A stretch of DNA of 64,000 nucleotides from Microglena sp. YARC (lineage: Eukaryota > Chlorophyta > Chlorophyceae > Chlamydomonadales > Chlamydomonadaceae). How positions within the stretch are numbered: the stretch's first letter is position 1; every line of letters begins with the position of its first letter. Under the pieces are notes generated by a model. That model was not told where the DNA came from and searched no databases. It saw only the letters and a list, made by a program, of their open reading frames with translations. Shown piece by piece: positions 21,976 to 29,935 of this stretch. The position numbers were made by a program, and so were the translations under genes. The DNA is taken from the NCBI GenBank assembly GCA_022414725.1, contig CM039464.1:43964906-44028905 (forward strand). Reading direction: 5' to 3'.

Positions 21976-22592
21976 TTGAGTCACCAACTAACATCAGTTG
22001 CAACCTTCCACTCCAAGATCTGTTCAGCTTCAGCAGTACCAACATCAGCAGCCTCAGCCTCAGCCTCAGCCTTAGCCTCAGCCACAGCCACAGCCACAGC
22101 CACAGCCTCAGCCACAGCCTCAGCCTCAGCGTCAGCATCAGCATCAGCATCCAGTATCAGCTCTAGCATCAGCTCCAGCTTCTCTTCATCCTCGGCATCA
22201 GCAGCCTCAGCCTTAGCCTTAGTCTCAGCCTCAGAGTCAGCATCAACATTAGCATCTGTATTAGTTCTAGCATCAGCTCCAGCTCCCTCAGCCTCAGCAT
22301 CAGCATCATCCACAGTGCTATCACCATCAGCACCCTCAGCAACCTCAGCACCAGCATCAGGATCAGCATCAGCATCAGCTCAACCTCCCTCAGCAGCATC
22401 AACCTCAGCTCCAGCAACAGCATCAGCATCAGTAGCTAAAGGCTAAAAAAACAAAACAAAAAAATTGACTCCATTACAAAACCAAGCTGCACTAGCACAG
22501 GCACCTGCAGTAGGAGCCTTGGTTCAGCCACCAACGACAGCAACATCGGTCTCGGCTTTAGCACCCGCTGCATTGGCCACAGTATCAGCATC
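21976..22592 (+). pseudogene. LINE-A ORF1, Ser-Ala repeat domain
   Basis: A frame of about 150 codons is made almost only of Ser and Ala with some Thr, Leu and Pro, encoded by TCAGCC/TCAGCA/ACAGCC hexamer-like repeats at about 22040-22440. The matching antisense tract is at 47290-47740. An A-rich stretch (22445-22466) follows. Low-complexity, probably disordered. No catalytic motif. The length of this tract differs between copies. Confidence 0.6.
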
Positions 22593-22594
22593 AG

Positions 22595-23445
22595 TATTTT
22601 TCTTTTGCCCTGGTACAGGGCACACTGAAGGCATCATCCTGATATTAAGCCCTCACTGCCCCATCACAGATCCCGTCCTAAGACCTATCCTAGGTCCAAC
22701 AGGCCGCATTCTAGGCATCGATGCTTTCATTGGTGACTCCGTCATCACCATTTTGTGCGTCTATGCTCCGGCCTAAGCTGCTGACAGAGAAGACTTCTTT
22801 TTCAACTGCGTGCGTCCCAACCTTCCCACTGACGGACGCCTCCTTCTCGTTGTTGGTGATTTCAACTGCATTCTTGACCCCCTCGATGCGGTCTACCCTC
22901 CTCACAGACTCAATATTGACCCCATGAGTCGCATGCAGGGGGCACCTCCCCTTGCAGACATCATGAAATACCTACAGCCTACAAGACATCTGGAGGAACA
23001 CGCACCCGACTGCCAAAGACTTCACACATTGGAGCATCCCAGCCTCATCGGGCGGTAGGCTGACCGCTGGCTGGCTTCAGACTCCCTCCTAGCCCTCTTC
23101 ACAGCCACTTCCTCCATTCTCCCTACCTCTGGCTTTATCTCTGACCACCGCCCTGTGTCTATAACCCTCTCCTTCCTAGGCCACGCTCCACCCAAGGGCC
23201 AAGGTCTGCAAGGGTTCCCCCTCCTCCTCCTCAACATTCCAGAAGCTTGTGATGAGCTCAAGAACATCATCGCTTCACAATCCCTCCTCCTAAACCTCTT
23301 ACCCGATTCAGACATCGTCACAAAATGGGACAACATGAAGATAGTTATTCGCACCAGCAGTTGGGCCATTTACAAGAAGCATCGCCGTGCCCGCCAGCGT
23401 GCCGCCCGCTTAGCAGAGGACGACGCCCGGCAGGAATTCTCACAC
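22595..23445 (+). pseudogene. LINE-A ORF2 endonuclease domain
   Basis: APE-type endonuclease motifs: VGDFNCILDP (catalytic Asp/Asn), GGR-DRWLASDS, and SDHRPVSITLSF (SDH) before the linker to the polymerase. Frame breaks occur near 22775 (stop) and 22970-23060. The enzyme would nick the target DNA to prime reverse transcription. The N-terminal Asn and Glu motifs are deleted by the upstream jump. Confidence 0.75.
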
Positions 23446-23448
23446 CAC

Positions 23449-23489
23449 AGTGTGGGACCGCCTCCACTTATTGTGGAGGGTCCTACACT
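23449..23489. other. 17-bp stem-loop at the LINE-A/satellite junction
   Basis: Arm 23449-23458 pairs with 23480-23489 (10 bp including one G.T), a 2-nt CG bulge follows, then 23461-23467 pairs with 23473-23479 (7 bp) around a TTATT loop. It is in neither LINE-A nor the satellite consensus. Confidence 0.6.
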
Positions 23490-23519
23490 AATACACGCCT
23501 AGACTCCGACACAGTCGCA

Positions 23520-24177
23520 TGAATGCCTGAATCAAGAGGGCGAAGAATTCCCCATCCTTCTCCAGAGCTACATCACGGTTCCGAACTCATTTCCCATCCT
23601 TCTCCAGAGCTACATCACGGTTCCGAACTCATTTCTCGCAACTCCTTACTCCCCATTCCCCCGCGTGAACGCTGGAACGCAGTGGAACCTGGCCTGGACC
23701 CCTCATCATTGAGTACCGCGGCGCTGTCAGTCCTGTACTGGTTTCAGGTCATTAAACGCCGAGCCACCAGACATTATCTCCCTCATTTCTCGCAACTCCT
23801 TACTCCCCATCCCTCGTGCAATGTGAGTGAACGCTGGAACGCAGTGGACCTGGCCTGGACCCCTCATCATATGTACCGCGGCACTGTCAGTGTAACTGGT
23901 TTTCAGGCTCATTAAACGCCGGCCACCAGACCTTATCTCCCTCATTTCTCGCAATCTCCTTACTCCCCATCCCTCGCAGTGAACGCCGAAACGCAGTGGA
24001 CCTGGCCTGGACCCCATATCATCCATTGTACCCGCGGCACTTGATCAGTTCTGTTCTTGGTTTTCAGGCTCATTAAACGCGCGCCGGCCACCGACGACCT
24101 TATCTCCCTCATTTTCTCGCGAACTCCTTACTCCCCATCCCTCGCAGTGAACGCTGGAACGCAGTGGACCTGGCCTG
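23520..24177. repeat. 151-bp satellite, left part (about 4 units)
   Basis: Degenerate start (a 'CATCCTTCTCCAGAGCTACA' unit duplicated at about 23552 and 23595), then units with the landmark GTGAACGCTGGAACGCAGTG near 23664, 23829, 23977 and 24148. The array is cut at 24177 by Copia-1 and continues at 29936. Frames across it are repeat translation. Confidence 0.9.
24173..24177. other. Copia-1 target-site duplication, left
   Basis: GCCTG here and again at 29936-29940, directly outside the TG...CA ends of the element. The intact satellite reads ...CTGGCCTGGACC..., so one GCCTG was present before insertion. Confidence 0.9.
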
Positions 24178-24939
24178 TGTAGAATAAATAGGCTGGGGAC
24201 CAGAGAGAGAGTAAGTGGTCATTACATCAGAAATAAAACAACTACAAAGAGAGGCGAATGCCTTAGAACTGACAAGTGGGAACAGGCAATGTACAAGAAG
24301 CAGGCGAAGAGCCCTTCAATATTAAGCAAAGCAATTTAGGGGACTAAGTGTCAGAGTATCAAAGCAGAGAGAAGAGAGAGCTGCAAAACAAAGCTAAACA
24401 ACTAGCTTTGAACAAATGCGCGCAGTCAGGTGCGCGCGAACAGATTCGCTCGGTCAGCTATGCGCGCGAACAGATGCGCGCGAGTCTCAGCTTTCTGGAG
24501 CCACCAAAAGATGCATAGCAAGAGACGCAGTAATGGCAGCAGAACAGTAAATCTTACCTGGGGACCAGAGTAGAGAGTAAGTGGTACTCTGCTCTCGTGA
24601 GTCCCCTTTTATTACTGTTCGGGAGGGAATTCTACGGAAGGCATCTTTGGAAGATTCCACCGGTAGATTCCTTCAGTAGTACGCGCGAAGCATCCTACGT
24701 CTCGACGGCCATCGGGGTAACAACCGGTTGGCCACCAAGCGTATCTCGTACTCACGAAACACACAGCACAGCATAGTACTACTGGCTCAGTGGTGTAACG
24801 CCATGAGCTATGACGGAGATTCGACAAGGGTGTTCGATTCGCCCCCTGGGGGCAGCGTCTTGCCTTTACCTAATTAGCATGAATGAAGTCTAGTCGGACA
24901 TAAATATCACAAGGCAAGTGCTAACTGATATTTCTAACA
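24178..24939 (-). repeat. Copia-1 3' LTR
   Basis: 762 bp, read on the minus strand from TGTTAGAAA to TTCTACA. Contains a tRNA-like Pol III unit in the opposite orientation (about 24775-24855), GCGCGCGAACAGAT-type repeats (24415-24485), and the direct repeat around CACTTACTCTC. The polypurine tract GATGGAGTGGGAG lies just internal to it (24940-24952 in antisense). Confidence 0.92.
24775..24855 (+). ncRNA. tRNA-like Pol III unit in Copia-1 3' LTR, decayed
   Basis: A-box TGGCTCAGTGGT at 24783-24794. The B-box region near 24828-24842 has extra bases relative to the other LTR, and the downstream T-run is TCTT rather than TTTT. It is the antisense strand of the retrotransposon. Confidence 0.5.
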
Positions 24940-25664
24940 CTCCCACTCCATCGGTGACTGGACTGAATGTTCCTACTTGTTGGTAACTCCCAAACCCGAG
25001 CGCTGCACAGCTCAAACTTGCACCTAGGCAGGATTTTAGTGAGTACATCTGCCACCATTTCCTCAGTGGAGATTAGGTGAAGGTCACCTCTGATCCTTGC
25101 CATCGTCACGCGCAAAGTGGTGCACACATCAATATGCTTCGTGCGCACGGCAGGAGATGGGGTTTCTTCAGAGCTTAATGGCTGCTGGTTGTCACCGTAG
25201 ATAGTACTGCTCACCTAGCACGCATTACAAACTCAGGTAGAAAGCTTTCTGAACCAGAGTGCTTCCCTTGACAGCTGCCACCAGCAGCCATGTACTCAGC
25301 CCCTCTTGTGGTGGAGTGCGCCACCGTGGGCTGCAGTCGGCTCTGCCAGGAGACCACATGCTCCATTCAGCCTGAAAGCGTAGCCAGTCGTCGACCTCCG
25401 TGTGTCAGTGTCTCCAGCGAAGTCTGAGTCAGCGAACCCCTGAAAGCTCCAGCAGATCACTGCTCCAAAGAACACCCATAGTCAGAGTGCCAGAAATGTA
25501 CGCCAACACATTGCTTTGCTAGCAGCCAGGTGGTCCCTCAGTGGGGTTTTGCCATTGTATCTGGCCAAAAGCTCCCACTGACTGTGAGAGGTAGGCCTGG
25601 TGCACACTGCAAGATACATCAGAGACCCAATGATCTCGCTGTAGCTCACAACAGTCTGGTCCAT
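24921..25664 (-). pseudogene. Copia-1 RNase H region
   Basis: Fragments in several frames: SEIIGSLMYLAVCTRPT (start of the copia RNase H block), a tribal TKHIDVCTTLRV motif corresponding to the K-H-I-D-x-x-x-H-x-x-R block, and MVADVLTK near the end. The His of the KHIDV block is followed by a changed residue pattern. RNase H removes the RNA template during reverse transcription. Frameshifted, not functional as read. Confidence 0.75.
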
Positions 25665-26453
25665 AGGCTCTCCTGCTTGGTCAGCTTGGTGGCTGGGGAT
25701 AGTGGCACCTTTTTTGACTTGGCATGTGAGGCAAACTTGTCCATGAGGTCAGCCACATACCTTTTCTGAGTCAAGAGGAGTGTCTTCATCCCTCTGTCCC
25801 TGATGATGTCCATACCAAGGTAGAAGGAGGATTCCCCCATGTCCTTGATTTTGAAGACTTCAGCCAGCTTGTTTTTCACCAGTGTGACTCCTTCCGCTAA
25901 ACCGGCAATCAGGATGTCGTTCGACATGGATCAGCACATAGGTCCAGTCACCAGAGCCAGCCATCATGATGAACAATCCAGGGTCGGCCACAGAGGCATT
26001 AAAGCCAATGGCCTCCAGCTGGGAGCGCAAGTTTGCATACCAAGCACGGGGGCTCTGCTTCAGACCATAGAGAGTCTTGCGCAAATGGCATGCGCGGTCG
26101 CTTCCCCAACTGCAAAAACCTGGAGGTTGCTGCATCCACAGATCTCTTCCAGTTCCCCATTGAGGAACGGGGTTGGCAACGTCCAGCTGATTGCAGTTCA
26201 AGATCGCGGTGAGCTGTGACAGCCAAGAGGGTGCGCAGAGTTGCGTGCTTCCTACAGGTGCATATATCTCATTGTAGTCGAGACCCTCCCGCTGCCTGCA
26301 TCCAACAACTACAGGCGAGCCTTTGTAGCGCTCGATTACCGGCAGCGTCTCGCTTCCTCTTGAAGATCCACTTGACAGGGAGTACATTGGTTCCAGGGGG
26401 TCTGTCATCAACCTCCCAAGTCTTGTTGTGGAGCAGAGCTGCATACTCTTCAT
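25646..26453 (-). pseudogene. Copia-1 reverse transcriptase
   Basis: Copia-type RT signatures in order on the minus strand: REGLDYNEIYAPV, NQLDVA (motif A Asp), PPGF, LRKTLYGLKQSPRAWY, then the YVLIHV block, where the YVDD-like catalytic motif is broken by a frameshift (continues as NDILIAGL at 25927). The LGMDIIRDR and LLLTQKRYV connection motifs follow. The catalytic Asp pair cannot be read in a single frame. Confidence 0.85.
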
Positions 26454-26466
26454 CCATTGGCAAGCT

Positions 26467-26992
26467 TCACTGCTGAGCTTCGGGACCTGCGAGAGCTTCC
26501 TTCACAGACACTGGCTCAGGCTGAAGTTCAACAACAGCAGCTGAGGTGGCCCACCACTCTGAAGGTGCCTGCCTGAGTCTGGATGATCGCCGCGGAGGAG
26601 GTGCATCTTGAGTAGGCAGTGGAGCAATGTCCTCATCTTCCTCATCTGAGTCAGTATCCATGTGCAAAGGGGGTAAGTCTTCGTCCTCACTGTCAGCTTC
26701 ATCCGTCGGGGTAGTGGGTGCCGCTGGAGAGGTGCAGAAGGTGCACTAACTGGTTCCTCATCAGGTTCCAGCTTGATGTCTACAATGCACAGTGGCTCAT
26801 CATTCATTTATGGGCCGGTGGCGTCGGCGTGTTGTATGGGAAGACACCCTCATGGAAGGTAACATCTCGAGCCACACGCACAGTCTTGCCGTCTGGATCC
26901 AGGATCCGGTATGCCTTGGAGTTGGCCTCGTACCCAATGAAGACACCTAGTCTGCTTACAGCATCCAGCTTGCGCCGCTTCAGCTTGGGCAC
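26467..26992 (-). pseudogene. Copia-1 integrase C-terminus and linker
   Basis: Begins with the copia integrase C-terminal motif (RLGVFIGYEANSKAYRILDP, VRVARDVTFHEG), followed by an acidic, Pro-rich linker (SDEEDEDIAPLP, PPRRSSRLRQAP), which is typical between integrase and reverse transcriptase in copia elements. Two frames are used. Confidence 0.8.
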
Positions 26993-27099
26993 ATGGGCAA
27001 AGGCCTTGCACCCAAAAAATCTTGAAGTGGGATACTTCTGGGACTGACCCTGTCAGCAGCTGGTGAGGCGTAAGCTCCGGCCAATGACTGGGGAGGCAT

Positions 27100-27780
27100 T
27101 CCTTAAGGTGTTAGCTGTCTGTAGGCCCTCAGCCCAAAGGTAGAAGGGGCACCACTGTGAAGCAGGAGGGCCCTAACCTTTTCCATTAGGGTCCTGTTCA
27201 AACGCTCCGCCGCGCCATTGCTCTCGGGCTGTAAGGGGCCTGTGGTTTGATGGACAATCCCTCTGGAAGCAAAGAAGGCAGCGAGTTCACCATTGCAGAT
27301 TCTCCTCCTCTGTCGCGAGCGCACTATCTTGACAGTGATGCCATGTTGAGTCTGCAGCATGAGAATGAGGTCATGCAGGGCTGCTGATGTGGTCCTTGGT
27401 CTTCAGCATGATGACAAAGCTGTACCTGGAGTGGTCCTCCAACACCACCCAGGAAGTACTTGCTCTGCCCTAGAGAGGCAGGTGTGATAGGACCACATAG
27501 GTCCACATGAAAGCAATCCTTCACAGGTGCTGACTTACTGGCAGGAAAAGGATCGCGGGTATGCTTCGACGGCACGCAAGCCTCGCAGGGATCCTTGAAG
27601 TCCTTGAATGCCTCAGCTTCTACCTTCATGCCATGTACCATCTGCTTGGCCTGCAGAGTGGCCAAGTTTGTCATCCCCAGATGACCAAACCTGGCATGCC
27701 AAAGCTCCGGCGTCTCAACTGCAGCGCACACAGTACCGTCAGTAAAAAGAGGAGCAACTGGCATGTCTGCCTCGGGCACC
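27100..27780 (-). pseudogene. Copia-1 integrase core
   Basis: HHCC zinc domain LWHARFGHLGMTNLATL ... CEACV, then HVDLCGPITPASLGQSKYFL (first catalytic Asp), a frame change near 27360, and the Glu block PESNGAAERLNRTLMEKVRALL. The second Asp region around 27400-27440 falls in a frameshifted stretch. Integrase would join the cDNA to target DNA with a 5-bp stagger, consistent with the flanking GCCTG duplication. Confidence 0.85.
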
Positions 27781-27792
27781 ATCCCCTCCACC

Positions 27793-28149
27793 TCATACAC
27801 GCCGTTGATGCAAACCGCTTCGATGCGCACACTTCTTGGCAAAGATACAACGTGTGTCGTCCCAGTATTCTATCTGAGCTCCGTTCCGCATAACGCTTGA
27901 GAGGGAGATCAGATTTCTGGCAGATGCAGGGACATAATGGACATTCTGCAGCTGAACATACTCTCCATTTACAGATTCCAGGAAGACGTCGCCAGCGTAC
28001 TCTGCCCGATATCCCACTCCGTCAGCAAACCTAAATTGGAGTGGTGTATCCAGGTGTCTGATGTTCACAAGCAGATCGCGGTCCCCCGTGATGTTGTGGG
28101 AAGCACCTGAGTCCAGCATCCAAGTCACTTCACCAATCAAAGGGGGCAA
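27793..28149 (-). pseudogene. Copia-1 aspartic protease
   Basis: Retropepsin active-site motif WMLDSGASHNIT (near 28089-28118), followed by FADG and VHYVPASARNLISLSSVM, all standard in copia proteases. It would cut the Gag-Pol polyprotein. It is offset from the gag frame. Copia elements normally use one frame, so a frameshift or error separates them. Confidence 0.85.
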
Positions 28150-28156
28150 GTCCTCA

Positions 28157-28963
28157 TCAGTGAGTGCAGCAGTGCCACCGAGCAGGTGAAGGCAGTGGCG
28201 ACTGTGGCGTTGTTACCGGCTGGGTCTTGGGAGTATACTTCCCGGAGGCTTTGTCAGATTTCTTCTTGCGACAATCCTTTGCAATGTGACCTGCGTTACC
28301 ACAGTAGTAGCAGATCCTCTTGTCCCTGTCCGTGGTCTGACCAGGACGAGCCTGACCTGGACGCGATGGGGGGGTGCCGCCATGTCCAGCAAGAGCAGAG
28401 CCGTGGTCCTCAGCTCTAGTACGATCATCCTTCCTACTCATCCTTGCTTCAGCAATCAAGAGTCTGGCCAGGACATCACTCAGATCCGAGTTGTCCTCTG
28501 CCTCCAGGATTTGGACTGCTGTGTCAAACTCCTTAGGCAGTCCATTCAACACAGTGCTGATCAGGTCAGCAGAAGAGGTGGTATCCCCTGCTGCTGCAAG
28601 CTGATCCCTGAGTGACTCCGCACGGGCAGTGTACTTGGCTACAGTCTCCTTGGGCTCCTTCTTCAGTTGCGCCAGCTCTCGGCGCATTAGATTCAAGCGA
28701 GCCCTGGGCTTGTTCTTGTGCAGCTCCTCAAGCTTCAACCACATGCCCTTGGCAGTCTTCTCATTCTTGATGAAGGGCAGGAGGTGATCCTTCACCTGAA
28801 TGACCAGCAAGGATCTTGCTTGCAGATCATCCTCAGGGTCCACCGTGTCCTCTGAAATAGCCTTGGACACCTTCTTCAAGGCTAGGCATGCCATCATCCT
28901 AACACTCCAGACCCCATAATTGTTGTCATCCAACTTGGGCATAGAGACCCTTGTGTCCTCCAT
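28157..28963 (-). CDS. gag: Copia-1 Gag
   Basis: Start chosen at the ATG at 28963 (MEDTRVSMPKLDDNNYGVW), which matches the Copia-2 start at 40970. The longer upstream frame begins in the leader. About 268 residues with the copia Gag UBN2-like core (YGVWSVRMMACLALKK ... AKGMWLKLEELHKNK) and a single zinc knuckle CYYCGNAGHIAKDC near the C-terminus (encoded around 28265-28316) followed by basic KKKSDK. Gag forms the virus-like particle and the knuckle binds element RNA. This is the one intact module of Copia-1. Confidence 0.88.
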   Translation of the reverse strand: MEDTRVSMPKLDDNNYGVWSVRMMACLALKKVSKAISEDTVDPEDDLQARSLLVIQVKDHLLPFIKNEKTAKGMWLKLEELHKNKPRARLNLMRRELAQLKKEPKETVAKYTARAESLRDQLAAAGDTTSSADLISTVLNGLPKEFDTAVQILEAEDNSDLSDVLARLLIAEARMSRKDDRTRAEDHGSALAGHGGTPPSRPGQARPGQTTDRDKRICYYCGNAGHIAKDCRKKKSDKASGKYTPKTQPVTTPQSPLPSPARWHCCTH

Positions 28964-29171
28964 TGTAAAGCAGATGGATGAGGTAGAGAAGGTTGCAAAG
29001 GGGGGTTTGCAGTCCAGCAAAAAGATGGTGCAGTCCAGCTTCAGACAACTATGCAGTCCAGCACAGTACTAGGAGCTGAAGAAGAGGGGGGCTGTGCAGT
29101 CCAGCACAACAAAGGAGGGGCAATCCAGCCAGCTCCAATTCAATCCGCAGTGGGGTGCAATCCAGCACTTT

Positions 29172-29191
29172 AGCGCGATGAGCCCATAACC
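29172..29191 (-). promoter_or_regulatory. Copia-1 primer-binding site, half-tRNA(iMet) type
   Basis: Directly inside the 5' LTR. The minus strand starts GGTTATGGGCTCA, the complement of the anticodon-loop region of initiator tRNA-Met rather than of a tRNA 3' end. From remembered plant initiator tRNA, 17 of 20 positions match and the three differences are all compatible with G.U pairs. Confidence 0.7.
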
Positions 29192-29935
29192 TGTAAAATA
29201 AATAGGCTGGGGACCAGAGAGAGAGTAAGTGGTAATTACATCAGAAATAAAACAACTACAAAGAGAGGCGAATGCCTTAGAACACCCAAGTGGGAACAGG
29301 CAATGTACAAGAAGCAGGCGAAGAGCCTTCAATATCTAAGCAAAGCAATTAGGACTAAGTGTCAGAGTATCAAAGCAGAGAGAAAGAGAGAGCTGCAAAC
29401 AAAGCTAAACAACTAGCTTTGAACAAATGCGCGCAGTAGGTGCGCGCGAACAGATTCGCTCGGTCAAGCATGCGGCGCGAACAGATGCGCGCGAGTCTCA
29501 GCTTTCTGGAGCACAAAAGATCACAGCAAGAGACGCAGTAATGGCAGCAGAACAGTAAATCTTACCTGGGGACCAGAGAGAGAGTAAGTGATACTCTGCT
29601 CTCGTGAGTCCCCTTTTATACTGTTCGGGAGGGAATCTACGGAAGGCATCTTTGGAAGATTCCACCGGTAGATTCCTTCAGTAGCTACCGCGAAGCATCC
29701 CTAAACCGGCCATCGGGCGGTAACAACCGGTTGGCCACCAGCGCTATCTCGTACTCACAAAACACAGCACAGCATAGTACTACTGGCTCAGTGGTGTAAC
29801 GCCATGAGCTATACGGAGATTCGACAAGGGTTCGATTCCCCCTGGGGGCAGCGTTTTGCCTTTACCTAATTAGCATGACATGAAGTCTAGTCCGACATCA
29901 AATATCCAGGGCAAGTGCTAACTGATATTCTAACA
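29192..29935 (-). repeat. Copia-1 5' LTR
   Basis: 744 bp. On the minus strand it holds a TATAAAAG box near 29614-29620, an AGGTAAGA splice-donor-like site, a duplicated CACTTACTCTCTCTCTGGT motif, and the terminal TTATTTTACA. The opposite strand carries a well-preserved tRNA-like unit at 29775-29856. Confidence 0.92.
29775..29856 (+). ncRNA. tRNA-like Pol III unit in Copia-1 5' LTR
   Basis: A-box TGGCTCAGTGGT (29783-29794), B-box GGTTCGATTCC (29829-29839), and TTTT terminator (29853-29856) in tRNA-like spacing. A GGG/CCC-paired T-arm-like loop is visible, but acceptor and D stems are poorly paired, so it is not a functional tRNA gene. The orientation is opposite to the retrotransposon. Probably a tRNA-derived segment captured by the LTR. 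Confidence 0.6.

Larger units (their letters stand above)
20421..23448 (+). mobile_element. LINE-A copy: ORF1 plus endonuclease, interrupted by element B
   Basis: Plus-strand LINE-A covering the middle of ORF1 (20421-21258 and 21976-22592), then a direct jump to the ORF2 endonuclease and N-terminal polymerase region (22595-23445). The jump deletes the ORF1/ORF2 junction that is present at 62514. B copy 7 is inserted at 21259-21975. No 3' end or poly(A) is present. The right end meets a hairpin and the 151-bp satellite. Confidence 0.8.
24178..29935 (-). mobile_element. Copia-1, full-structure Ty1/copia retrotransposon
   Basis: 5758-bp element on the minus strand with two LTRs (24178-24939 and 29192-29935), TGT...ACA ends, 5-bp target duplication, primer-binding site, polypurine tract, and domain order gag, protease, integrase, reverse transcriptase, RNase H. 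This order is diagnostic of the copia superfamily. Multiple frameshifts interrupt pol. The LTRs differ by scattered small indels, part of which may be sequencing error. It sits inside the 151-bp satellite. Confidence 0.95.

Noticed and set aside
24415..24485. CpG-rich GCGCGCGAACAGAT repeats as a separate element
   Set aside because: They are present at the same place in every Copia LTR and so are part of the LTR, possibly an enhancer but without evidence.
29783..29849. Functional tRNA gene in the LTR
   Set aside because: A- and B-boxes are present but acceptor and D stems do not pair properly, and the other two LTR copies differ in the arms. Kept only as a tRNA-like unit.
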